The notes beneath the pieces are model-generated. The model ran no database searches and was not told the DNA's origin. It saw only the letters and a list, made by a program, of their open reading frames with translations. A stretch of 36,537 nt of DNA, from assembly GCA_024682075.1 (NCBI GenBank), contig JAIKZQ010000023.1, positions 1-36,537 on the forward strand. The letters are read 5' to 3'. Shown one piece after another: positions 8,496 through 16,771 of the stretch; within the stretch, counting starts at the first letter, position 1, and each line of letters starts with the position of its first letter. This DNA comes from Lachnospiraceae bacterium (lineage in GTDB: Bacteria > Bacillota > Clostridia > Lachnospirales > Lachnospiraceae). A program made the position numbers and the translations under genes.

Positions 8496-9560
8496 ATGAA
8501 CATATATAAAAATGCCTCCGTGGCATCCAAAAAAGCATTTCTTAATTACGCGATAGTCATTTTGTTCTTTGTTGTTTTCCAGACGCTGGTCAATACGGGG
8601 AGCATCACAAGTGCTCTTAAGGGACAGCTGATCCCCATTGTCTGCTATATGATAATGGCGGTCTCGCTTAACCTTGTCGTAGGCATATCAGGTGAACTTT
8701 CACTCGGACATGCCGGCTTCATGTCGGTCGGTGCATTCACGGCCGTGATAGTCAGTGCACTTATGTCCGGCGCGTCAAATTCCTCAAGGCTTTTTGTCAG
8801 CATTCTGGTGGGCGCAGCAATAGCCGCTCTCGCCGGCTTCCTTATCGGAATTCCCGTCCTGAGGCTTAACGGTGACTACCTTGCCATTGTGACGCTTGCG
8901 TTCGGCGAGATCATTAAGAACATCCTCAACTGTCTGTATGTCGGCATCGATGATAAAGGTGTTCATTTTGCATTTAATAATCCCAATGCCCTCGGAATGG
9001 ATCCGCTGGGAAAGGAAATTATCAAGGGACCCATGGGAGCCGTGGGAATCAAGAAGATTGCCACATTCCCTGCGGCAGTGATACTTCTTCTGGTGGTCCT
9101 GATCATTATTCAGAATCTGGTCAATTCAAGGACCGGACGTGCGATCATGGCGATCAGGGATAACAGGATCGCAGCCGAGAGCATGGGACTTTCACCGATG
9201 AAGTACAAGATGCTCGCGTTCACCGTATCCGCATCGATGGCAGGGGCCGCAGGTGCGATCTATGCACTCAATATCTCGACTCTTGTTCCCAAGAAATTCG
9301 ATTTCAACACCTCGATACTGGTACTGGTATTCGTGGTCCTCGGCGGAATAGGCAACATGACAGGATCGCTGATAGCAGCAGGCGTTCTGGTAGTGCTTCC
9401 CGAGCTTCTGAGAAAATTCAGCGACTACCGCATGCTTGTTTATGCGATCGTCCTTATACTTGTCATGCTCGTTACCAATAATGAAAAGCTTAAGGGCAGA
9501 CTGGATACATTCGTTAAGAAACTAGGCATGAGAATTTCGAAAGGAGGCAGAAAGAAATGA
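8496..9560 (+). CDS. livM: Branched-chain amino acid ABC transporter permease, LivM type
   Basis: A 354-aa permease. Diagnostic segments are 'NLVVGISGELSLGHAGFMSVGA', 'RLNGDYLAIVTLAFGEI' and 'VVLGGIGNMTGSLIAA'. It pairs with LivH. A GGAGG site precedes ATG 8496. The stop overlaps the livG start (ATGA, 9557-9560), indicating coupled translation. The C-terminus ends in a basic tail (about residues 330-354). Confidence 0.95.
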   Translation: MNIYKNASVASKKAFLNYAIVILFFVVFQTLVNTGSITSALKGQLIPIVCYMIMAVSLNLVVGISGELSLGHAGFMSVGAFTAVIVSALMSGASNSSRLFVSILVGAAIAALAGFLIGIPVLRLNGDYLAIVTLAFGEIIKNILNCLYVGIDDKGVHFAFNNPNALGMDPLGKEIIKGPMGAVGIKKIATFPAAVILLLVVLIIIQNLVNSRTGRAIMAIRDNRIAAESMGLSPMKYKMLAFTVSASMAGAAGAIYALNISTLVPKKFDFNTSILVLVFVVLGGIGNMTGSLIAAGVLVVLPELLRKFSDYRMLVYAIVLILVMLVTNNEKLKGRLDTFVKKLGMRISKGGRKK

Positions 9561-10399
9561 GCAAGTCTCCTGAAGTAAAGCTCGTAAACGTTCCCAGCCC
9601 CAATTTCGTTCCCGAAAAAGATGCCGGAAAGCCTCTTGTGCTTGAGGCAGCACATCTGGGGATCGATTTCGGAGGCCTTGTGGCAGTCGATGAATTCAAT
9701 ATAGGAATAGGTGCCACGGAGATCTGCGGACTCATCGGACCCAACGGAGCCGGCAAGACCACGATCTTCAATCTTCTCACCAAGGTATATGAACCTACGA
9801 GAGGAACCATAATGATCGGAGGCAGGGATACCCATAACATGACTCCCGTTCAGGTCAATCAGATGGGCATCGCAAGAACCTTCCAGAATATAAGACTTTT
9901 CGATAAGCTTTCAGTTGAAGAAAATGTTAAGATAGGTCTTCATAACCATATCGGATACCATACGCTTTCCGGAGTGTTCAGACTTCCCGCTTACTGGAAA
10001 GAAGAAAAGAAAGCACATGAGAAAGCACTCGAGCTTCTCGACATCTTCGGAATGGCCGATCTGGCAAATGTTACCGCGGATTCACTTCCGTACGGAGCGC
10101 AGAGAAGGCTTGAGATAGTAAGGGCTCTTGCAACCGGTCCCAAGCTTTTGCTCCTGGATGAGCCCGCAGCCGGCATGAACCCGTCAGAGACCGAAGAACT
10201 CATGAACAATATCCGTAAGATCAGGGATGAATTTCAGATCGCGATATTGCTCATAGAGCATGACATGAACCTGGTAATGGGAATATGCGAGAGCATCGTG
10301 GTGCTCAATTTCGGAAGGATAATCGCAAAAGGTACTCCTTCGCAGATACAGGGCAATCCTCAGGTCATTGAAGCGTATCTCGGAACACACAGAGGATAG
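9557..10399 (+). CDS. livG: Branched-chain amino acid ABC transporter ATPase, LivG type
   Basis: A 280-aa ABC ATPase. Walker A is GPNGAGKTT (about residues 61-69), the signature is the LivG-type variant 'LPYGAQRRLEIVRAL', Walker B is 'LLLLDEPAAGM', and the H-loop is in 'LIEHDMNLV'. 'GIARTFQNIRLF' is the LivG Q-loop region. The first 28 residues form an extension before the nucleotide-binding domain that is longer than in E. coli LivG. It works as a heterodimer with LivF to power the LivHM pore. Confidence 0.95.
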   Translation: MSKSPEVKLVNVPSPNFVPEKDAGKPLVLEAAHLGIDFGGLVAVDEFNIGIGATEICGLIGPNGAGKTTIFNLLTKVYEPTRGTIMIGGRDTHNMTPVQVNQMGIARTFQNIRLFDKLSVEENVKIGLHNHIGYHTLSGVFRLPAYWKEEKKAHEKALELLDIFGMADLANVTADSLPYGAQRRLEIVRALATGPKLLLLDEPAAGMNPSETEELMNNIRKIRDEFQIAILLIEHDMNLVMGICESIVVLNFGRIIAKGTPSQIQGNPQVIEAYLGTHRG

Positions 10400-10424
10400 A
10401 CTGAATAAAAAGGGTTTAACGCGT

Positions 10425-11135
10425 ATGAATACAGTTCTTAAATGTTCAAACCTGCACGTATATTATGGCAGCATACATGCGATAAAGGGCGTGTCGTTTG
10501 AAGTCGGCGAGGGCGAGATAGTTACTCTCATCGGTGCAAACGGTGCAGGCAAGTCTACCACGCTCAATACCGTGGGCGGTTTGCTCAAGCCCAGGGAAGG
10601 ATCCATCGAATTCGAAGGAAAGAGCATTCTCGGAGTGGCACCGCACAAGGTCGTCAGCGAAGGAATGGCACTGTGCCCGGAAGGAAGAAGAGTGTTCGCG
10701 CAGCTTTCCGTAAAAGAAAATCTCGAGATGGGTGCTTATACCAGACCCGCCTCGGAGATCCCCGAGACTCTTCAGAAGGTTTATGAGCAGTTCCCCAGAT
10801 TAAAGGAAAGACAGTCACAGATGGCAGGAACGCTTTCCGGCGGTGAGCAGCAGATGCTCGCAATGGGCAGGGCGCTGATGAGCAAGCCCAGGCTGCTTAT
10901 GCTGGACGAGCCCTCGATGGGACTTGCTCCCATACTGGTGGATCAGATATTCGACATAATCAAGGCTCTTAACAAGGCCGGGACCACTATCCTTCTTGTA
11001 GAGCAGAATGCGCAGATGGCGCTTTCAATCGCGGACAGAGCCTATGTCCTTGAGACGGGACGCATAGTCAATGCCGGAACCGGAAAGGATCTTCTGAACG
11101 ATGATTCCGTAAGGAAGGCTTATTTGGGAGGCTGA
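10425..11135 (+). CDS. livF: Branched-chain amino acid ABC transporter ATPase, LivF type
   Basis: A 236-aa ABC ATPase of typical LivF length. Walker A is GANGAGKST, the signature 'LSGGEQQMLAMGRAL', and Walker B 'LLMLDEPSMGL'; 'PEGRRVFAQLSVKENL' is characteristic of LivF. The start is placed at ATG 10425, which matches the family N-terminus. A longer in-frame reading from TTG 10368 would run through the end of livG and adds no conserved sequence. It is the last gene of the operon, followed by a strong terminator. Confidence 0.94.
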   Translation: MNTVLKCSNLHVYYGSIHAIKGVSFEVGEGEIVTLIGANGAGKSTTLNTVGGLLKPREGSIEFEGKSILGVAPHKVVSEGMALCPEGRRVFAQLSVKENLEMGAYTRPASEIPETLQKVYEQFPRLKERQSQMAGTLSGGEQQMLAMGRALMSKPRLLMLDEPSMGLAPILVDQIFDIIKALNKAGTTILLVEQNAQMALSIADRAYVLETGRIVNAGTGKDLLNDDSVRKAYLGG

Positions 11136-11174
11136 GACACGGCATTGCAGGGGAATATGATACGGCATTTCAAG

Positions 11175-11201
11175 GAGGACGGTTTGCACCGTCCTCTTTT
11201 T
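11175..11201 (+). terminator. Rho-independent terminator of the liv operon
   Basis: A 9-bp perfect stem (11175-11183 with 11188-11196), a TTGC tetraloop and a five-T tail. Confidence 0.92.
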
Positions 11202-11212
11202 AATTGTATAAT
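11184..11212 (+). promoter_or_regulatory. Candidate promoter for the lysozyme gene, overlapping the liv terminator
   Basis: TTGCAC (11184-11189, in the terminator loop), a 17-bp spacer, then a perfect TATAAT (11207-11212). The -35 match is partial, so the call rests on the -10 and the spacing. The predicted leader is about 58 nt. Confidence 0.45.
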
Positions 11213-11276
11213 TATTTTGTATGCGAACTTTTCGCTTTCGAGTGACGGAAACCTTTATTCATATGGGGGATAATCT

Positions 11277-12911
11277 ATGAAGATGATCAGGAATCTTAAA
11301 ATGGCCGTATGCACTGTTCTTGCAGTGCTTCTTGCGTTTAATGTGATACCTGCGAAAGGCTCTGACAAAGTCGAGGCCAGAGGGGCATCCCAGGCCATAG
11401 CGTGGGGCATTGACGTGTCCGCATGGCAGGGAGACATAGACTGGAATGCGGTCAAGGCGAGCGGAGTCCAGTTTGTATTCATCAAGTGCGGCGGAACCAT
11501 CTACGGTTACGATGAAAAATTTGCCCAGAACATGGCCGGCGCAACGGCAGCCGGTTTGAAGATCGGCGTCTATATCTACTCATATGCAACATGCGTGGCA
11601 GACGGTGCCGTTGAGGCACAGTGGATCATCAATGCCATTGCACCTTATTCCATAAGCATGCCGGTAGTCCTCGACCTTGAGAATTACAGGCAGAAAGCTC
11701 TTGATCCCCTTACCAATGCAATGATCTGCCAGACCTTCTGCCAGATTGTTGAGGCAGCGGGCTATTATCCCATGGTTTATTCGAACAGGAGCATGTTCAG
11801 AAGCACCATCGGTCCTTTCGGTTATGACAAGTGGGTCGCTCAGTGGACCGATTACTGCTATGACGAGAGTGCCGCATTCTGGCAGGCAACCGACAGCTTC
11901 TCGGTTCCCGGCATAAGAGGACATGTCGATCTTGATTATCAGTTCAAGGATCTTTCCGCATATATCATTCCTTACGGCTTTGTATCAAGGGACGGCTTCG
12001 TATATTATTACGAGAATTACAGAAGACAGGCTAACAGATTCGCTGCAGTGGACGGGAGCATGTATTATGTCGATGCTGCCGGACACGTGGTTGCGGGTGC
12101 TCTCTATCCCATAGGCGATTACATTTATTACTTCGATCCCACCGGAAGGATGCAGGTTGGATTCGTGAATCTCGGCGATGGAGTAAGATATTTTGATGAG
12201 AATGGTCATATGGTGGCCGGATGGCAGAATATCCAGGGCGGCATGTATTTCTTTGACGCAAACGGACTGATGCATACCGGATTCATCTCTGACGGAGTAT
12301 ATACCTATTATCTGAATGAGGTCGGCGTTCTTCAGGCGGGACTGTTCCCTGTCGGAGACCAGGTATTCTATGCCGATGCCGCAGGACATATCTGTGTCGG
12401 CTTGCAGAACGTGGGCGGCACGATCTATTACTTCGATCCCGCAAAGGGCGGAGCAATGGCTACGGGATTTGTCTCGGACGGAACATATACCTATTATTTC
12501 AACGAATTCGGTGCGCTTCAGACAGGACTGTTCCCTGTCGGAGGATCTGTTTACGGAACCGATGCGGCAGGACATATACTTGTCGGCATGCAGAATGTGG
12601 GCGGTGCAACATATTACTTCGATCCCGCAAAGGGCGGAGCACTTACAACCGGCTTTATCTCTGACGGAGTTAATTCGTACTGCTTCGGAGCGGACGGAAC
12701 TCTCCAGAAGGGGCTGTTTGCTTACGGAAACGGAATATACTGCTCCGATGATGCGGGACGTATCCGCACCGGACTGATCACGATAAACGGAATGAACTTC
12801 TACTTCGATCCCGCAAAGGGCGGAGCACTTTTGGTTAACGGTACCGCAACGGATGCCCTCGGTCACGTCTATATGGCGGATGCTTCAGGACTTGCGGTGA
12901 TGGTCAGCTGA
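11277..12911 (+). CDS. Secreted GH25 muramidase with C-terminal cell-wall-binding repeats
   Basis: A 544-aa secreted lysozyme predicted to cut MurNAc-beta-1,4-GlcNAc bonds of peptidoglycan. A hydrophobic signal peptide (about 8-25) is followed by a GH25 domain (about 42-228) with 'GIDVSAWQGDIDW' (D46) and the catalytic 'VVLDLE' (D133, E135). Residues about 240-540 are repeats of the CW_binding type ('YYFDPTGRMQVGF', 'YYFDPAKGGAMATGF'). Three long modules are 62 residues each and also repeat at DNA level. Most positions that are Trp in choline-binding repeats are Val, Gly or other residues here, so choline binding is doubtful. The stop lies 6 bp before the following diguanylate cyclase gene, suggesting co-transcription. 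It could be an autolysin or act on competitors. Confidence 0.92.
   Translation: MKMIRNLKMAVCTVLAVLLAFNVIPAKGSDKVEARGASQAIAWGIDVSAWQGDIDWNAVKASGVQFVFIKCGGTIYGYDEKFAQNMAGATAAGLKIGVYIYSYATCVADGAVEAQWIINAIAPYSISMPVVLDLENYRQKALDPLTNAMICQTFCQIVEAAGYYPMVYSNRSMFRSTIGPFGYDKWVAQWTDYCYDESAAFWQATDSFSVPGIRGHVDLDYQFKDLSAYIIPYGFVSRDGFVYYYENYRRQANRFAAVDGSMYYVDAAGHVVAGALYPIGDYIYYFDPTGRMQVGFVNLGDGVRYFDENGHMVAGWQNIQGGMYFFDANGLMHTGFISDGVYTYYLNEVGVLQAGLFPVGDQVFYADAAGHICVGLQNVGGTIYYFDPAKGGAMATGFVSDGTYTYYFNEFGALQTGLFPVGGSVYGTDAAGHILVGMQNVGGATYYFDPAKGGALTTGFISDGVNSYCFGADGTLQKGLFAYGNGIYCSDDAGRIRTGLITINGMNFYFDPAKGGALLVNGTATDALGHVYMADASGLAVMVS
12279..12836 (+). repeat. Three tandem 186-bp coding repeats in the lysozyme gene
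   Basis: Units 12279-12464, 12465-12650 and 12651-12836. A 25-bp block starting CTTCGATCCCGC is identical at 12431, 12617 and 12803, exactly 186 bp (62 codons) apart. The rest of each unit is diverged but in register. Confidence 0.88.
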
Positions 12912-12917
12912 GAATAA

Positions 12918-14660
12918 TTGGATAAACTTAAGAATAAAAAATCATTATTGAAAAAGACTGTCAGGATCTCGATACTCGCCGTTATCTGTGCGATCTGCAT
13001 TTATAATATCGTGGAGATGTTTGTACGCATGGATGATGGAAAGGGCCCTGTTCAGACTCTTAACTACGGCTGGGATGTGACTTTCCGGTCCGAGGAGTAT
13101 CAGGGTGTCGATCTTCGTACATTCTCTTTTGAGAACACCGGGCGCCTGGACGAGGTGGTTCTTTCCTGTACCCTTCCCGAACAGCTTCCGGAAGACAGCA
13201 TGCTTGTCGTGTATATCCATTACTATGATGTGAGGGTGCTGCTTGACGGCGTGCAGATCTATGAAGCGGACACGGACAGGGTGGATAAAGGCCTCGAGCT
13301 TGGAGGAGGCTTTTATGCCGTGGATCTAGGATCCGGTGTCAGCGGAAAAAATCTGGAGATCATCATAAGAGCGGGTGAGGATAAAGCATTTTCTTCCCTC
13401 AGAAGTCCCGAGATATGGAATGCCGATTCCTTCTGGCAGGATTTTGCTTCGGAGAACATAACTAATCTTGCTCTTTCATTCTTCTTCATGATTGTGGGAA
13501 TGGCCATGCTGATAATGGCCTTTGCGCAGGAACTCAGAGGAACATTTGCGTTTGCCGACACCGTCAGGTTCACAAACCTTTCACTTCTTGCAACCACATT
13601 CGGCATCTGGATCTTTACCGGGATGCATCTTACGGAACTGTTTACCAATGACATTTTTACGAAGGTGGTCCTGAATTATTATTCTTTTTATTCCCTTCCC
13701 ATATTTTTCATAGGCTTCCATTTTGAGACAGGACGTTTCAAGGATGAAAAAGGAATAAAACAGGCCAGACGCAGAAATATCATCATGGGTACCGCATGGC
13801 TCATCGGTGTGCTGTTCATGGCATTCGTGATATACAGACATACGGTGTGCGGGGAAAGCCTGAGAAAGTATCTGACTATCGCTCATATCTATGATGCCGT
13901 GGTTGTCGCTTATCTTCTGGGAATCAGGATACATGATCTTGTCCACGGGGTTAACAGACATCTGATATCGGCATATGTCACGCTGATGACCGGAGCCGCG
14001 GCGCTTGTGGATCTGGTGAGATACAATTACTTCAATAAATTCTCTCCTCGCGGAAGTGCCGGCTTTACCATGAGCACCCTATATATCGTGATGATATTCT
14101 TCGTGCTCTCTCTTTTCTTCGATTACATGAGCAATACCGTCAGGGATGCGAGGGAAGAGGAGAGGATCGGAATAATCTCCAAGCTTGCCTATACCGATGC
14201 CCTCACGGGACTCAATAACAGACAGGCAACCGAGCGGTTCTTCGATTCGGTGGATGCAGGTTCCGAGCAGTATATTATCGTGCAGTTTGATCTTAATGAC
14301 CTGAAAAAGGCAAATGACACGTACGGTCACGAAGAAGGAGATAAATACATCATCCTGTTTGCAGACACACTGAAGCACATTTTTGAAGGAAAGGGATACA
14401 TTGCCAGAAACGGCGGTGATGAATTCGTCTACGTGATGATCCCGAAACTTGAAAGTGACAGGAAGTGGCTCGAAGGAAGGCTTAAAGATCTGAATGCCAT
14501 TCTTTCCAACAAGGATACAGGGCACTCCGGACTAAAGATGAGCACCGCATACGGCGCATATGATTCGATCGATGGGGAAGCGAAAAAAATAAGAGACGGT
14601 CTTCGTATCGCCGACGCAAGGATGTATGAGATGAAAAAGGCCATGAAGGCAGGACGCTGA
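12918..14660 (+). CDS. Membrane diguanylate cyclase with extracytoplasmic domain (7TMR-DISM-like layout)
   Basis: A 580-aa protein. One N-terminal helix (about 13-31) leads to an extracytoplasmic beta-rich domain of about 150 residues, then seven or so hydrophobic segments (about 190-410), then a GGDEF domain with 'LAYTDALTGLNNRQ', 'FDLNDLKKANDTYGHEEGD' and intact GGDEF at residues 499-503. The order (ectodomain, multi-helix membrane unit, output domain) is that of 7TMR-DISM receptors; I infer ligand sensing outside the cell. No RxxD I-site is present at the usual position. The start is TTG 12918, as no in-frame ATG lies before the first helix, and the ribosome site is weak, so translation may be coupled to the lysozyme gene 6 bp upstream. 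Confidence 0.85.
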   Translation: MDKLKNKKSLLKKTVRISILAVICAICIYNIVEMFVRMDDGKGPVQTLNYGWDVTFRSEEYQGVDLRTFSFENTGRLDEVVLSCTLPEQLPEDSMLVVYIHYYDVRVLLDGVQIYEADTDRVDKGLELGGGFYAVDLGSGVSGKNLEIIIRAGEDKAFSSLRSPEIWNADSFWQDFASENITNLALSFFFMIVGMAMLIMAFAQELRGTFAFADTVRFTNLSLLATTFGIWIFTGMHLTELFTNDIFTKVVLNYYSFYSLPIFFIGFHFETGRFKDEKGIKQARRRNIIMGTAWLIGVLFMAFVIYRHTVCGESLRKYLTIAHIYDAVVVAYLLGIRIHDLVHGVNRHLISAYVTLMTGAAALVDLVRYNYFNKFSPRGSAGFTMSTLYIVMIFFVLSLFFDYMSNTVRDAREEERIGIISKLAYTDALTGLNNRQATERFFDSVDAGSEQYIIVQFDLNDLKKANDTYGHEEGDKYIILFADTLKHIFEGKGYIARNGGDEFVYVMIPKLESDRKWLEGRLKDLNAILSNKDTGHSGLKMSTAYGAYDSIDGEAKKIRDGLRIADARMYEMKKAMKAGR

Positions 14661-14676
14661 TCCTGCCTTTGTTTTT
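14646..14676 (+). terminator. Rho-independent terminator overlapping the end of the diguanylate cyclase gene
   Basis: Stem 14646-14654 with 14661-14669 (9 bp, perfect) followed by TGTTTTT. The loop contains the TGA stop (14658-14660), so the 5' arm is coding sequence. Confidence 0.88.
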
Positions 14677-14697
14677 AGTTTTCAAGTGAGGTGTGCG

Positions 14698-15396
14698 ATG
14701 ATAATTGAAGAGATCAGATCAAGACTGTTTGAAATGCAGGACAGAAAATACGCCGGGTTTCAGGCCGGACTGATTCCTAATGTTTCACCGGAGCGGATGA
14801 TAGGCGTACGCACACCTGATCTGAGGAAATACGCCAAAGAACTGGCAAAAAGAGAAGACGTGGATGATTTTCTTGAAGCACTGCCTCATGATTATTTCGA
14901 TGAGGATCAGTTACATGCGTTCATCCTGTCCGAAATGAAGGACTATGACAGATGCATTGCCGGAGTCAGCACATTCCTTCCGTATGTGAACAACTGGGCA
15001 ACATGCGATCAGATGTCACCGAAGGTTTTCAAAAAGCATAAGGATGAACTTCTGAAGAATGTGAAAAAATGGCTGAAGTCAAAGGACACCTATACTGTCA
15101 GGTTTGCCATCGGTATGCTGATGGAGCATTTCCTGGATGATGACTTTGATGCAAAATACCCTGAGATGGTTGCCGGGATCCGGAGCGAAGAATACTACAT
15201 CAACATGATGACAGCGTGGTATTTCGCAACGGCGCTGGCAAAGCAGTACGATGCGGTGATCCCCTATATTGAAGAAAAACGTCTTGATGCGTGGACGCAT
15301 AACAAGGCGATCCAGAAGTCCGTGGAAAGCTATCGCATCACGGATGAGCAGAAAGCATACCTGAAGGGGCTGAAGATCAAGGCATCCCCAAAATGA
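14698..15396 (+). CDS. DNA alkylation repair protein, AlkD-like DNA glycosylase
   Basis: A 232-aa all-helical protein of the AlkC/AlkD HEAT-like-repeat family, which removes positively charged alkylated purines such as N3- and N7-methylpurines. The residues that define active AlkD in Bacillus cereus have likely counterparts: the WxxxD motif in 'NNWATCDQM' (W100, D104), an Arg in 'TVRFAIGML' (R135) and a Trp in 'MMTAWYFATA' (W174). ATG 14698 is chosen, with a GAGGTG site just upstream. A GTG at 14686 would add four residues and is less likely. It sits alone between two terminators. Confidence 0.9.
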   Translation: MIIEEIRSRLFEMQDRKYAGFQAGLIPNVSPERMIGVRTPDLRKYAKELAKREDVDDFLEALPHDYFDEDQLHAFILSEMKDYDRCIAGVSTFLPYVNNWATCDQMSPKVFKKHKDELLKNVKKWLKSKDTYTVRFAIGMLMEHFLDDDFDAKYPEMVAGIRSEEYYINMMTAWYFATALAKQYDAVIPYIEEKRLDAWTHNKAIQKSVESYRITDEQKAYLKGLKIKASPK

Positions 15397-15401
15397 ATAT
15401 T

Positions 15402-15442
15402 AAAACAGGATCCTTTGCATGCGGCAAAAGATCCTGTTTTTT
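15402..15442. terminator. Bidirectional terminator between convergent genes
   Basis: Arms AAAACAGGATC (15402-15412) and GATCCTGTTTT (15430-15440), with extra internal pairing (TTTGC/GGCAAA). T-rich tails on both strands fit the convergent alkylation-repair and acyltransferase genes. Confidence 0.85.
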
Positions 15443-15469
15443 ATATGGCGTTATAAAAGAATGCCTGAT

Positions 15470-16756
15470 TCATCGCGATTTGGAAAGCTTGTACAGTTCC
15501 TCTGCCGCGAGCCTTATCTTGGCGACCACATCCATGTCCTTCGGGGGGAAGCAGTAGAACAGCTTGTCCTTGTCTCCGATGGAGATCATGTCTCCTATCT
15601 CATAGAAGAAATAATCCGAATTGACACTGTAGGAAGACATTGGTTTGCGATAATAATCGAGCTTTCCGTCACATCCGGTAAGATGAAAACCTTTGTCGGT
15701 ATGTGTCAGAACTCCGTCTCCAACTTCATATATGGCCTTGTAGTCAACGATCATCCTGATGTTTACGGGTGCTTCGAAATGATAGGTTCCTTCTTCGAGC
15801 TCTTTTCTTACACATTCTCTTTCCCATGCATACCAGTCCGGAATGTGATCGAACAGTTTTGGTGCATATGTTTTTTGATCGGATATCTCCGAGCAGAATT
15901 TCATTTTCCCGAGCTCGGTCAGTTCCCATTTAGATCCGCATTCCGTGCACTCGAGACTGATCCCCGAAGCATTCATCCTGCCTTCTTTGCCACAGACGGG
16001 GCATTTGTAGAGCACTCTTGATAAACCTTCAGCTCTGAAGTCTTCGGTAACCTTTATGCCTGCCTCATACTGTTCGGCCAGGTTATCGAAGCCGAAAGCA
16101 TCATGAATGCGATCGTTTATCTCCGGTACTGACAGGTTTTTTAATTCGTCTGACGTGAACAGAGTATATTTATCTGCAGTTATATGCACCTTTCTAATGC
16201 GCAGCCCGTTATAGAGCGGATCGTGCTGGAATGCTCCGTGGGAACAGATCATGACGACCGGAAATCCCAGAACCTTAACGAGCTTGCCGAGTGAATCGGG
16301 AAGTGTTGTGGTTGTTCCGTCAAAGGTATAGCCTGCTTCGGGATACATGAGAACCGAGCAGTGAAGCTTATTCAGGGCATATGATATGTCGTTGATCAGT
16401 CTGATGTCAGGCTGAAACTTCTGGGTGGGTATGCATCCGATGGCTCTCATCAGGTATTCTTTTCCGACGAGGGCGTCGGTTGTGCTGACGATGTTATAGG
16501 GGCCTTTTATCACGTGCGATGCGATCTTGAGATCCGTGAAGCAGGAGTGGTTCATCAGATACAGGGCGGGTTCTTTGTCCCCGACCCCCTTCATGTCGCC
16601 GACATTGCATTCAAACTCCGCTTTGCGCAGTTCTCCCGATGACAGGAAATGGACCAGTGCCCTGAGAACGGGTGAGGGCTTTATCGGATCTTTTATCCCC
16701 GGATGGGGCATCTTCATTACTTCTTCATATGTTGATTGTACAGTCTTGATCTTCAT
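15470..16756 (-). CDS. PlsC-like acyltransferase with inserted zinc ribbon and C-terminal domain
   Basis: A 428-aa protein. The N-terminal half is a lysophospholipid acyltransferase domain: the catalytic HX4D motif is 'NHSCFTD' (H70, D75), and a 'YPEAGYTFDGT' segment (about 138-148) stands at the EGTR-type position with changed residues. A four-cysteine zinc ribbon follows (C252, C255, C270, C273), and the last 130 residues form a separate, mostly beta, domain of unknown function. Family members transfer acyl chains to glycerolipid or related acceptors at the membrane; the acceptor here is unknown. Plain PlsC is about 240 aa, so this is a fusion. An AAAGG site precedes the ATG. It lies 15 bp after the spermidine-synthase-like gene, in the same direction, and is probably co-transcribed. 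Confidence 0.82.
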   Translation of the reverse strand: MKIKTVQSTYEEVMKMPHPGIKDPIKPSPVLRALVHFLSSGELRKAEFECNVGDMKGVGDKEPALYLMNHSCFTDLKIASHVIKGPYNIVSTTDALVGKEYLMRAIGCIPTQKFQPDIRLINDISYALNKLHCSVLMYPEAGYTFDGTTTTLPDSLGKLVKVLGFPVVMICSHGAFQHDPLYNGLRIRKVHITADKYTLFTSDELKNLSVPEINDRIHDAFGFDNLAEQYEAGIKVTEDFRAEGLSRVLYKCPVCGKEGRMNASGISLECTECGSKWELTELGKMKFCSEISDQKTYAPKLFDHIPDWYAWERECVRKELEEGTYHFEAPVNIRMIVDYKAIYEVGDGVLTHTDKGFHLTGCDGKLDYYRKPMSSYSVNSDYFFYEIGDMISIGDKDKLFYCFPPKDMDVVAKIRLAAEELYKLSKSR

Positions 16757-16771
16757 GCATGAAACCTTTCA

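Noticed and set aside
11985..12866. Long reading frame antisense to the lysozyme repeats
   Set aside because: It mirrors the repeat periodicity of the sense gene, lacks a ribosome site, and has no independent protein features.
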